From Raffaelea ambrosiae (Eukaryota > Ascomycota > Sordariomycetes > Ophiostomatales > Ophiostomataceae): a stretch of DNA of 64,000 bases. This document shows positions 44,252 to 54,282 of this stretch, in pieces; the first letter of the stretch is position 1, and every line of letters starts with the position of its first letter. Below the pieces are notes generated by a model. That model ran no database searches. It worked only from the letters and a program-made list of their open reading frames with translations, and was not told the origin of the DNA. The stretch is taken from the NCBI GenBank assembly GCA_002778195.1, contig PCDI01000003.1, positions 3,847,243-3,911,242 on the forward strand. The letters are read 5' to 3'. The translations under genes were made by a program, and so were the position numbers.

Positions 44252-45775
44252 CGGCGGATGATCCGGTGATTATCTACGACCACTTCTGATATGACCAGTA
44301 GAAGCTACTGATTTCGTGCCCTCTGTTCATCTCTCTCGGCTCCCCTCTTGTTGTCGGTTTCTAGGTTTCACCTGTTGTCTTGTTTTCGTCGTCTCTCCAC
44401 TTGGCGTGCAGAGCGCTTTTTATGCTGCATTCATTCGGCTTCGGTGGGGTTTTTTCCCTTGTCGAACTGGTCCTGGCTGGAACTCGGGTCAGTGCTGCCC
44501 AGCAGTGCTTGCACACCGAGCAGATGCCACGACATAGGCTTGCTCGAGTTTGTATCTCTACTTTTTAGCTCCATCCTCTACATAGCTGATCGGGCCGGGA
44601 GAAGCCTGGGCCTCTAAGCCGTGGTGAGACGGTTTGGCGGACAGGACGGTCTCCAATGGCCAGTATCTACCACATGCCTTTGCTGGCAGAGGGTCATAGT
44701 GTTTTTCTTTTCCCCTCCGTTGCACATCAAGGAGATCTTTCCTCCTCGCAGCCATCTGCAGTCAGCCCCGTTAATTTCGCAGAATCTGACCAGGGACGTT
44801 GTATGATAGTTACTATGTATATTACCGTAGCATGAGACGTTTTCGTCTAGTCCATGATTAGTACGACAGTGTACTATGTACGAGTAGTAACTGCGGCTGT
44901 GTGGACATTCCCGTCTTTGCCACTATTTTTGTTCGTTAATTTCGTCTACCGCTAACCCACTTTGTACTTTGCATGCCACTAGGTCAAATATGGCTTACGC
45001 GCCCGAACCGACCCCGAACGGTTGCATGCAGGCGCAATCGCAGCTACAGACTGCGGTGTAGCTGTCGGGCCTTGCCCCAACAGCCTGCCCGTAGCACAGT
45101 TGCATGCCAGCCCCACCAAGAACCTTGCCAAATTGCCTCTCACAAAATGCACAGGATAACGGCATTAGCCTGAGGAGAGAAGCTTGCCTGGCAAAGCTTT
45201 TCTGGAATGGGTATCTTACCAGACCCTACAGTGTACTCGCACTTGGGCTCAGAAAAGGAGGCCGTCCCAACCAGCGGAAAAGGAGGGAGTCGTAAGCGCC
45301 TACGAGTACGCCTTGGGACCCACCGATTTCCCCATCGCCCAGTGGCTTGGGGTCGAATTTCACGTCCAATGTGGCCTGGCCTACGAGTAGGTCGTGCCAA
45401 GCCGTCTTACGTACATGCTCTAGCATGCAACTGGACAATCTGTTTACAGTTAGCTCGGGCTGGTCCCCCTTTCATGGCTATCATGGACTCTAGAGATGCA
45501 TGGCCGACAGACGTCAGCCTTGGTGGCTGCTCCAAGAAGTGGCACCTTTGCCTGCCGTGGACGGGGCAGATTTGGAGGAATTTTATTCATTTATTTCCAT
45601 TTAAAATCCTTGCCCGCTCCTTTCCTTTGGCTGCTTGCCTGCGAAAATGCCGTGACCTTGCCTGTAACTTCATCACGGCCCCGATTTGAAATTCTACAAA
45701 CACTTCACGACCGGCTCAAGTGCTCGCCACACACTCACACAATCGCACACAACCACACAAACAACCGAAGCCAAA
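44252..45775. other. NST1 3' flank and next promoter
   Basis: 1.5 kb without a recognisable gene. The last part before 45776 contains CACA-rich sequence, likely the 5' UTR of the next gene. Confidence 0.5.
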
Positions 45776-46918
45776 ATGCACGCAACTGTGTACGGCAAGA
45801 TGTACCTTGCCGCCGCCATGGCCGGGGTCTCTTTCTGTGCGGCGGGTGCGCAGACCTTCTCGACAAACAGGGCACTGTGTCTTAGGACCCAGGCCGGCGA
45901 GCTTGCCAGCCTCGCTGCTTGCGGTCACAAAGGCAGCATCAACTACTGCCTCTCACAGCTAGTGCAAGAAGGATCCTACTTGGACACCATTTCGGTCTTG
46001 GAGACCTGCTTTGTCAATGCGGGATGTACGGGCAAGGAGGCCAGCATCGAAGCTGAGTGGACTCTTAAGCGGTGCGCTATCAACGGTGGCGACGGTGGCC
46101 TGGAAGACCTGCGCCGTCGTGTCTTGCCAGCAAAGAGAGCGGATGACGATAGCTCGTCGTCCTCGTCGTCTTCATCGTCGAGCTCGCCCACGTCTAGCTC
46201 AGCGTCTAGCTCAGCGTCGTCGAGTTCCACACAGGAGGCATCTAGCTCTAGCACCGCTGAGTCGTCGTCTTCGTCGTCCACGGCATCGTCCACCACGACA
46301 GCATCCTCCACAACACAGAGCACGTCCAGCGCCGCATCCAGCAAAACATCTGCCAGCACTGCTTCCAGTACCAGCAGCGCCACTTCCAGCGCTGCTACCA
46401 CCGGTTCCACCACCTCTCTTGTCTGCACCACAACGACAACATTTTCTACAACTTCCTGCCCCACACAGTCGACAGGCTCGCAATCCGGACAACAGATGTC
46501 CTGTTTCCCAACACAAGCTTCTGTAGAGACATGTGCCGCTGGAATGCTGTGCACCACCGACACGGAAGGCGACGCAATTTGCCTGAAAATGAAAAACAAT
46601 CTGGACGCAGCCGGGGTTGCCATTACGCTGTTTTTCTCTGCTGCCATCGCCATTGCGGCCTTCTCCATTTGCTTCTGTTGTTGCCGCGAGCGTCGACAGT
46701 ACAACCGTATGGCCAAGGAAGCCGAGGCGTTGGCTCTCACTAGACAGGCTGCGGTTGACAGCAAAAGGGCCGCCGTTGGCGTACGGAGTGTCAGTGCCCA
46801 GAGTGATGCAGTACCACTCATGCATGCGGGCCACGATACGCCTCCCATCTTGGGACAAGGGCTGCAAAGTGGCCAGGCAGAACAAAACCCCTTTGCGGAC
46901 CGATCTCATAATCGGTAG
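45776..46918 (+). CDS. Ser/Thr-rich single-pass membrane protein with Cys module (sensor-like)
   Basis: Intronless, 380 aa from the ATG at 45776. A signal peptide (about 1-26) precedes a six-cysteine module (C35, C49, C58, C78, C84, C100). A long Ser/Thr tract (about 126-235) is likely O-mannosylated. A second Cys-rich patch (TSCPTQSTGSQ, MSCFPTQASVETCAAGMLCT) follows, then one membrane helix (about 279-301, ITLFFSAAIAIAAFSICFCC) and a basic cytosolic tail ending NPFADRSHNR. This resembles fungal Wsc/Mid2-type wall sensors in architecture, but the Cys spacing is not a clear WSC or CFEM domain, so the sensor role is inference. An endocytosis-like NPF motif is in the tail. Confidence 0.75.
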   Translation: MHATVYGKMYLAAAMAGVSFCAAGAQTFSTNRALCLRTQAGELASLAACGHKGSINYCLSQLVQEGSYLDTISVLETCFVNAGCTGKEASIEAEWTLKRCAINGGDGGLEDLRRRVLPAKRADDDSSSSSSSSSSSSPTSSSASSSASSSSTQEASSSSTAESSSSSSTASSTTTASSTTQSTSSAASSKTSASTASSTSSATSSAATTGSTTSLVCTTTTTFSTTSCPTQSTGSQSGQQMSCFPTQASVETCAAGMLCTTDTEGDAICLKMKNNLDAAGVAITLFFSAAIAIAAFSICFCCCRERRQYNRMAKEAEALALTRQAAVDSKRAAVGVRSVSAQSDAVPLMHAGHDTPPILGQGLQSGQAEQNPFADRSHNR

Positions 46919-47523
46919 CAGAAATACCATCCGTATTCTTTGATAGTCAAGTAGCACAGTTTGCATAAGCGTTTATGGCAACAACATTCACTTTGGAACC
47001 CCCTTGCTTGCTGTGCTGGCATTGAAATTGAGAGCGCCCGCCCAACCGCATTTTGAAGCCCGCCTCTGTGCAAGGCCTATTATTTATTACTCTGGTATAA
47101 AGAGAACGGTGCGGCTCTTTCGTTCCCTCGAGTTTTATCACTCCTTGTCACTTTTTTTTCTTTACCCCTCTCTTGCGTGTTTTTTTTTTGTCCTCTTCTT
47201 TCTTCCGTACTTACGATAACTGTCGCATTGGCCAAATCGACACTTAGCGATTCACTTCTGACATGCATCTCTCACGTCAGCCAACTTACAACCGATTCAG
47301 GCTAAGCCACAACCACATGCAGAACATAATAGGTCTGGCTCTCTTGTGAAGCGCAAGTCTACCCATTGGCACCAACTTATCTAAGCATGCGAATTGCTAT
47401 CATGGTACACTTGCTTCGGAAAAGAAAAACACTCGATGCCTCGCAGCATGTACCACAAGTCCTCTCTCTCGTCGGTGCAATGCATGCTGGTGCATTGTCT
47501 AGTATCAGCCCATATACCGTTGC
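46919..47523. other. Convergent 3' flanks, no gene
   Basis: Between the Ser-rich membrane protein and the MFS transporter. T runs near 47150-47190. No coding similarity. Confidence 0.5.
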
Positions 47524-49295
47524 CTAGGCCACAGCCGAAATCGCAGTTTTCTCTTGCTCGCCAGCGGCGGTGTCATCCTCGCCGGCAAGGTGGCGTGCTT
47601 TGGCCGAGGCTTTGTGGCCGCCCACAATTGCCTCGTCACCATCAAAGAACTTCACAATTTCTTCCAGAGCCGTGTGCCGGGTTTCAATATAGTATCTGTG
47701 CACCACAACAAGCTCAAAGGCAATCCAAACGCAGTAGACCAGGTAATACTTCCATGCAATGTTCTGCAGAGCGATGGGATTGACGTATTGGTTGAACCAC
47801 AACGACAAGTCCACGCAGAAGAACATAACTGTAAGGCCCTTGGCACGAATCCGGTAGGGTAGAATCTCAGTCGAGTACGAAACAAGCAGCCCACAGAAAC
47901 CAAGGTTGTAGAATATGTAGTAGATGAAGATGAAGACGATGACCGCGTTGGCAGCTGCACTGGTGGCGTGGGCTTGATACCGTGCGAGCCCGATTGTCGT
48001 GCTGATAAACGAGAAGAGCATGCCAATACACGAGGATAGAAACAGCGGCCGACGACCAATCTTGTCCACAAAGAAGCACATGCCGATGCCAGACACAAGC
48101 TGGACAATGCTGAGGTAGCCGTTGATCTCCAACTGGGTGGTGCTATCGGTGATGCCGATGAGATTGAGCACCTTGGGGAGGTAGTATGAGACAATGCCGT
48201 TGCCGGACCACTGGGAGAAAAATCCAATGGAAATCAGGATCACCAAGCGGTGACGGTTACCCTTGGTAGACCATAGCTCAGACCAGGAGTTCCTCTCGTA
48301 TTCTTGTTCCAAGGAAATAGTTTGCTGGATTTCGTGAAACTCGACATTGACGAGCTCATCGTCCAAATCACCCTGGGCATGAACGTTGGCAAGAATGCGT
48401 TTCGCTTTCTCGGGTTTTCCCTTGGAAATCAACCAACGCGGCGATTCGGGAACGGTCCTGCCAGGGTTTCTCGTCAGAGCATGACACGTTTGAACTAGAT
48501 GGGAGAAGCGCATACCAGATCATGACAATTTGGACTATGGAAGGGATAGCCTGCAACATGCATGGCAAACGCCAAGACCAGTTACCGCCAAGTCCGTTGG
48601 TGCCAAAAGCAACCCAAGAACCGACAAGGCTACCAAGATACCACAGGGTGTTGTAAATCGTACTGTATATGGCTCGGTGCTGGGGGTGGACCAGCTCAGC
48701 AATCAACAACGGCGCCGAGCCATGAGCAATGGCAATACCAAAGCCCAGGATCAGACGGCCAACGATGAAGAGAGCAACGTGGAAGCCAAGACATATCAGG
48801 ACCACGCCCACGATCATGATGCTGCAGCCGATGACAACACCCGTACGGCGCCCAAGAATGTCGGCCGTGTAGGGGACAAATGGAATAGCGAGCATCGCCC
48901 CAATGGACATTGAGGCCGAGATTAAACCCAGAATAGAACCGTTTGGATTGTCAAATTCTGTAAGAAAATCGGAAGTGTTAGTGGTTTCTTTTTCGCCTCT
49001 CATTAACGGTCAATAAAGAGAACCAATGTGACTGACGATCATTCCATGCCTTGATGGCCTCTAATCCATTCATCAACGACCCATCGTACCTATAGCCACA
49101 CAGTCAGTGGGTTTGACTTCATAGGAGAACTTTGATTATTGACGGTTACGGGACAATTTCTTGTTCGTACCCATTTGTTGCCGAAGTCAACATGGCTGCC
49201 CAAAGCGTGATGTAAACAGAACGCATTCCCTTCATCTTCCACCACGTCACCTTGGGCCACTCGCGGCCAGAGAGGGTAAAAGTGTCCTTTCCCAT
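47524..49295 (-). CDS. MFS sugar transporter (hexose/lactose permease-like)
   Basis: Four exons: 49171-49295, 49037-49089, 48516-48957 and 47524-48457, giving 517 aa; introns are 81, 79 and 58 nt. The sugar porter signatures are present: NGYDGSLMNGLEAI near TM1, ILGRRTGVVIG between TM2 and TM3, and GRLILGFGIAIAHGSAPLLI then ELVHPQHRA (TM4-5). PESPRWLISKGKPEKA closes the N half and DKIGRRPLFL repeats the motif in the C half, with STEILPYRIRAKG near TM10. The start MGKDTFTLSGREWPKVTW fits the short cytosolic N-termini of the family. It should be a plasma membrane H+/sugar symporter or facilitator; the substrate cannot be told from sequence. GAL1 is 24 kb away, so no link is implied. Confidence 0.94.
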
Positions 49296-51063
49296 TGTGC
49301 TTGTTGATGGGGCACACAGGTTACAACGACAAGGAGAATAAATAAGAGGTGGGCTAGAAAGGTGAGGGAGCAGGGATGACAAGAGATGCTGGCTTAAAAG
49401 TGGGAGAGAAAATGGACAGCAAGCACGAAGAGCCCAAGAGGGTTAACAAATAAAACAAAGGTTCTGACACTGAAGCAAGATGCGAGCTATATATAACAAA
49501 CCCTAGGGTGACACCAGCTTTTAGACGGTCCTCCTTCTAGAGCCAAGGAGACCGAGTTTCTCCTGCAACAGCCCACTCATGCAAGCATCCCACCACGGTT
49601 TTGATTTACCAGAAAGCATGCTTGAGAGCATACACCGTAAGAGAGAAGGTATGGAAATGCTCGCGGAAAAACGGTGGCAAGTTCCAACCAAGCAACTCTC
49701 CTAAGCGAGTGGACCCTCTGCGTCCACTTCGCCGACATAGGAAGGGATGGTCCGCCTTTCATGGCTCGCTCTACTGCTAGTTTAGCTTACATCATTGGGT
49801 ATGCTGTGGTCACACGCCCAAGCTTATGTTACAGGATAATATGTCGGTATGTGGAAGAGGCAGATGGCAGGCCTGTTCGAGAGAAGACAGGCCCTAGGCC
49901 TAAGATCCACACAGAGACACACGGTGCTACAGATATAGCGGCTTTCGTTAGCGTCGAATTGTCGTGGGGACCCCGGGAACAAAACGAGGAGGCCCACGGG
50001 GTGGACGAAACCGCTGGAATGCACTGCGGACGACGGAGCCTGTTGAGCAGCTTCATCGGGCAGGGGAACTTCCGTACAACTTTCGCGGCTGGGTACAAGA
50101 AGCATACGCAAGGTGGACCGGAACGGACCAGAGAAATGCAGCATTGTCAATGTGTTTGCAAGAGCTTAAGGCAGCACGAGCGGACCAACAACCAGGTTGT
50201 GCTCATACGAGGCATTGATGGAGAGAACCTTACTTTGAATAGTGGCTGACCATTGAGGAGTGGATAGAGGCGCAGGACCCACCGCTCTCCCAGCGAAACG
50301 AAGGCAAAGGTAAAAGGAGGTTGATGGTCGTCGAGGCGGATGTTCTCGTAATATTGCCTGCTGGAAGTGAGCGGGAACACCGCACCGTTTTTCCGGACAG
50401 GGCCCTACATCGGATCTTGCCGATTTGCGTGGACCAACTCACAGGAGGCTAAAGTCGCCGGCTATTTGGTAATTTTGCCAATTTTGCCTAAATTGCGGTA
50501 ACGTCAGAACGACCGAGACGGCCACTGGAAGTTCATTGCGCCAGAAACTTGGGGGCGAATGGAAGGTCTAGCCTTGTGCTTGGCTGTATGGGGCATCATT
50601 GAACTGGCGAGAGGGGGTTGCGCTTGTGACCGACAACTGCCCACCAGAATCGGCAACTTCGTAGACCATGTTGGCCCACTGCACCGTCGTATCGGTTGTG
50701 GGTGGAATAGCATACGATAGAGCAAGGACTAAACACAGGAAACCCAGCACCCCAATAGCGAGACAAAAATCCAAGCTATCATTCTCTTTAATCCTGGAAA
50801 AGAGGGTTGTCTTTACCCAAACTCACTTTTGTCACTGTCTAGAGGCCCGAATTTCTGCGACAACATACCTCTTCAGAGATTGGGTAGTAGTGTGCGGAAC
50901 TCGCATTTTTGTCGGCCGATAGCACACTTGTTGATTCAAGACCGTTTACAAAACAGAAATTATTCTTTCATTCTCTAGTGTAAGTATGTGTTGCAATGCT
51001 TTCTTTTTTTTTCTTTTTTGTTCATATGCGTCGCCGGGAAACAGCAAGCCGGAATGGTGATGT
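49296..51063. other. Intergenic, no supported gene
   Basis: 1.8 kb between the MFS transporter start and the PGK1 3' end. At about 50230-50455 both strands are open (plus: WLTIEEWIEAQDPPLSQRNE; minus: LDDHQPPFTFAFVSLGERW) and look coding-like, but neither was recognised or extended. A T-rich tract near 51005 belongs to the PGK1 3' flank. Confidence 0.4.
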
Positions 51064-52431
51064 TTACTTAGTGCTGAGGGCCACCACGCCCGGGAGCGCC
51101 TTGCCTTCGAGCAGCTCCAGGCTTGCACCACCGCCAGTCGACACATGACTGAGCTTGCTCTCGGCGCCGTACTTGGCTGCCACTGTCGCAGTGTCGCCGC
51201 CGCCAATAATGACGATCTTGCCGCTCTGTGCGGCCTCGACAGCTGCGTCTAGGGTGGCCTTGGTGCCGTTGGCGAATTTGTCAAATTCGAACACGCCTGC
51301 CGGGCCATTCCAGAGGATCGTCTGAGCCTCGTCGATTGCCGCCTTGTAGAGTTTAACGCTCTCCTCGCCGCAGTCCAGACCCATCCAGCCGTCCGGAATG
51401 CCGTCCTTGTCCGTGGCATAGCCGACAGTAGCGTTGGCATCAAATTTGTCAGCTGTGATGTAGTCGACCGGTAAAACCAGCTTCACATTGTTCTTCTCCG
51501 CCTTCTCCACCAGCTCCTTGACCGTCTTGGAGCCAGCCTCGTCGAACAGCGAGCCGCCAATGGGGACGTTGTACAGAGTCTTCTTGAAAGTGAAGGCCAT
51601 GCCGCCGCAGATGATCAGCGTGTTGACCTTGTCTAGCAGGTTATTGACCAGCTGAATTTTGTCAGACACCTTGGCGCCACCCAGAATTGCCAGGAAGGGG
51701 CGCTTGGGGTTCTCGAGGGCCTTGGCAAAGTAGTCGAGTTCCTTCTTCATGAGGAAACCGGCGGCTTTCTGTGGCAGCTCGACGCCAACCATGGACGAGT
51801 GGGCACGGTGCGCGGTACCGAAAGCATCGTCTAGATGGGGCGAGAAATGGAGAGGTTAGCATTGATGAGCAGAAGAGTAGCAGTTTCAGTAAGTATGGGC
51901 CGCAGGTGCTGGAACATCCACCAGCAAAATGGGGTGGTACGCACTGATGTACACGTCACCAAGCTTGGTCAAGCCCTTGCGGAACTCCTCCACCTTGGCC
52001 TTGTCTGCTTTGACCTTGGTGCCGCTCTCGTCGACACCCTTACCCTCCTCCTCGATGTGGAAACGCAGGTTCTCGAGAAGAACAACATCGCCATGGCTGG
52101 CCTTGCCCACAATATCCTCAACCTCCGGGCCGACAGAGTCGGGAGCAAAGGTCACCTTCTTGCCCAGGAGCTTCTCCAACTCGGGGACAACAGGAGCCAG
52201 GCTGAACTTGGGGTTCACCTTGCCATCCGGACGGCCCAGGTGGGACATCAGAATAACCGTCTTGGCTCCATGATCAAGAGCGTACTTGATCGTCGGAATA
52301 GCACCGACAATGCGCTGAGGGTTAGTGACCTTCTTGTCCGCGTCGAGGGGAACGTTGAAGTCCACGCGAATCAGGACACGCTTGTCCTTGAGGTCAACGT
52401 CCTCGATCGAGAGCTTGTTAGAGAGAGACAT
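51064..52431 (-). CDS. PGK1: Phosphoglycerate kinase
   Basis: Two exons, 51945-52431 and 51064-51830, coding 417 aa, the family's usual length. The 114-nt intron (GTGCGT...CATCTAG) falls within VYINDAFGTAHRAHSS. The enzyme transfers phosphate from 1,3-bisphosphoglycerate to ADP in glycolysis, in the cytosol. RVLIRVDFNVPLD, ILMSHLGRPDGK and ENLRFHIEEEGKG form the substrate-binding N domain. LGGAKVSDK, NGPAGVFEFDKFANGT and GGGDTATVAAKYG, then HVSTGGGASLELLEGK form the nucleotide-binding C domain. All recognised motifs are intact. It is divergent from PRP11 with 447 bp between. Confidence 0.98.
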
Positions 52432-52878
52432 ATTTGAGGGGGCTTTGGCTGTCGTTTGAATGTTTGTGTGATGGAGATTTGAATTGAGCTCCAGACCGTC
52501 TTTTGTCGAAGATGCCTGTAAATAGAGGTCAACGACTGTTTATCAGGAGATTGATCAGATGTGAGCGGGAAAACAGGAAAACGAGGGGCATCTCCAGGTT
52601 TCTAACACCACTCGGAACTAAAATGACTAGCGCAAATGGACCAGAGCTCGTTGTTTGCTCCACATGTAGCTCCAGGCACGAGAGAACCCGAAATGTGTAA
52701 AAAATCACGTGTGGCTTATGTAAACATTTATTGCGTCTTTGCCAGAACCTTAGATCCTAGTTACTCATAATTACCGTCTACACACGTTGATCTATGTACA
52801 CCGCGACGAAGAACACCCGTATGCAGCCACTGTCCCATCGGCACATACAACAGCTCGATGCTTCGCTGACGGACAACA
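52432..52878. other. Divergent promoter PGK1 / PRP11
   Basis: 447 bp shared between two divergent genes. No other coding sequence. The PGK1 side is expected to be strongly expressed (family knowledge, not seen). Confidence 0.6.
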
Positions 52879-53628
52879 ATGGACTATCAGAATCGAGTGG
52901 GATCCAAGTTCGGCGGCGGTGGAGTCGCATCGCATAGCGTAACAAATGCCGACCGACGAGAACGCCTGCGCAAGCTCGCCCTAGAGTCGATCGACCTCGA
53001 GAAAGACCCCTACTTTTTCAGAAACCATGTGGGATCATTTGAGTGTAGGCTGTGTCTTACAGTTCATCAGAATGATGGCTCCTACCTAGCTCATACACAG
53101 GGCAAAAAACACCAGACAAACCTGGCACGGCGAGCAGCAAAAGAACAGCGTGAGGGCAATCGCAAAGACATCGACCCCGCGACAGGCTTGCCAGTCGGAG
53201 TGGCTGGTGCTGGATTCTCTGCACTCGGTTTCGGTGCGAATGGTCAACCGGCTCGACGACCTACATATATCGGCCGCCCAGGATACAAGATCGTGAAAAT
53301 TCGGGACCCGGTGACGCGACAGGCCGGCCTCCTCTTCCAGCTACAATACCCTGACATCGGACAAGACGTGACGCCGCGATGGCAGGTCACGAGCGCCTTC
53401 AGTCAGCGTGTCGAGGAACCGGATCGGAATTTTCAATACCTTCTCGTGGCTGCCGACCCTTACGAGACATGCGGCTTCAAGATTCCCGCTCGAGAACTCG
53501 ATCGGCGGGACGGACGCACCTTTGACTACTGGGACCGTGATGCCCATGAATACTGGGTGCAGGTTCTTTTTGTTACGGAGCGCGAGGAGCAGTTCAATGC
53601 TGCACCTGGATTGATGGGACGGCCGTGA
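52879..53628 (+). CDS. PRP11: Splicing factor 3a subunit 2 (Prp11/SF3A2)
   Basis: Intronless, 249 aa. The N-terminus MDYQNRVGSKFGGGGVAS and SHSVTNADRRERLRKLALES are diagnostic of SF3A2. A U1-type C2H2 finger (about 54-80; CRLCLTVHQNDGSYLAHTQG, KKHQTNLARRA) binds U2 snRNP RNA or protein. The C-terminal half (RPGYKIVKIRDPVTRQAGLL, FQYLLVAADPYETCGFKIPA, RTFDYWDRDAHEYWVQVLF) is the conserved fold contacting SF3A1. It belongs to the SF3a part of the 17S U2 snRNP in the nucleus. The Pro-rich tail of animal homologues is absent, as normal in fungi. Confidence 0.97.
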   Translation: MDYQNRVGSKFGGGGVASHSVTNADRRERLRKLALESIDLEKDPYFFRNHVGSFECRLCLTVHQNDGSYLAHTQGKKHQTNLARRAAKEQREGNRKDIDPATGLPVGVAGAGFSALGFGANGQPARRPTYIGRPGYKIVKIRDPVTRQAGLLFQLQYPDIGQDVTPRWQVTSAFSQRVEEPDRNFQYLLVAADPYETCGFKIPARELDRRDGRTFDYWDRDAHEYWVQVLFVTEREEQFNAAPGLMGRP

Positions 53629-54282
53629 AGCCAAAGCAACAACTAGGTGTGCGCATGTACATGGCACATGATGGGGCAGGAGCAGGGAAACGAGGAGTCA
53701 GCATGGCAAAAATAACGGGGACCTAGTGCGTAGGGCCTATGTGGGTATGACAATTCTATAGTACTCGAACAAAGATAATTTTTGTTTTTCGAGGCTAACA
53801 ATTTCAGAAGCAATTTGAATAACAGCCAAATTGCACGGGGCCATACATGCTGGCATGGATCGTGCGGCAGATGCGCAGTAAGCTCTGATCGATTGTTGTG
53901 AGGTCAACCCTTACGACCTGGTCACTTGATGTCATTGTCCTATTCAAGCACAGTCTAGTTAGCACACGGTTACGCTGCTTAACAGACTAGTTCATCTTCA
54001 GACAATTTAGCCAGAGACAAGGAAAACACCCCAACTCCAGACACCATACGAACCATAATACACGCATATGTTAATGCAGAGATTACGACAGAAATGATAC
54101 AAGGAAGTTTTACGCAAGCCAGGTCAGGTGTGATCGATACGTTTATATTAGTTTTACGCTTATAGTTTACCAATAGATTCAAAAGTCCCTGTCCAACGGC
54201 GGGGCGCTCACACTCTTTTTCATCCGTGCTATTCCTCCCATTTGGCAATGGCTGATAATATATTGCCTTTCTTCAAGACTGT
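53629..54282. other. Convergent 3' flanks PRP11 / COT1
   Basis: 654 bp, no gene recognised. Confidence 0.5.

Noticed and set aside
49674..50249. 191-codon plus-strand frame upstream of PGK1
   Set aside because: Begins at a GTG rather than ATG, has no recognisable domain, and its composition is unremarkable.
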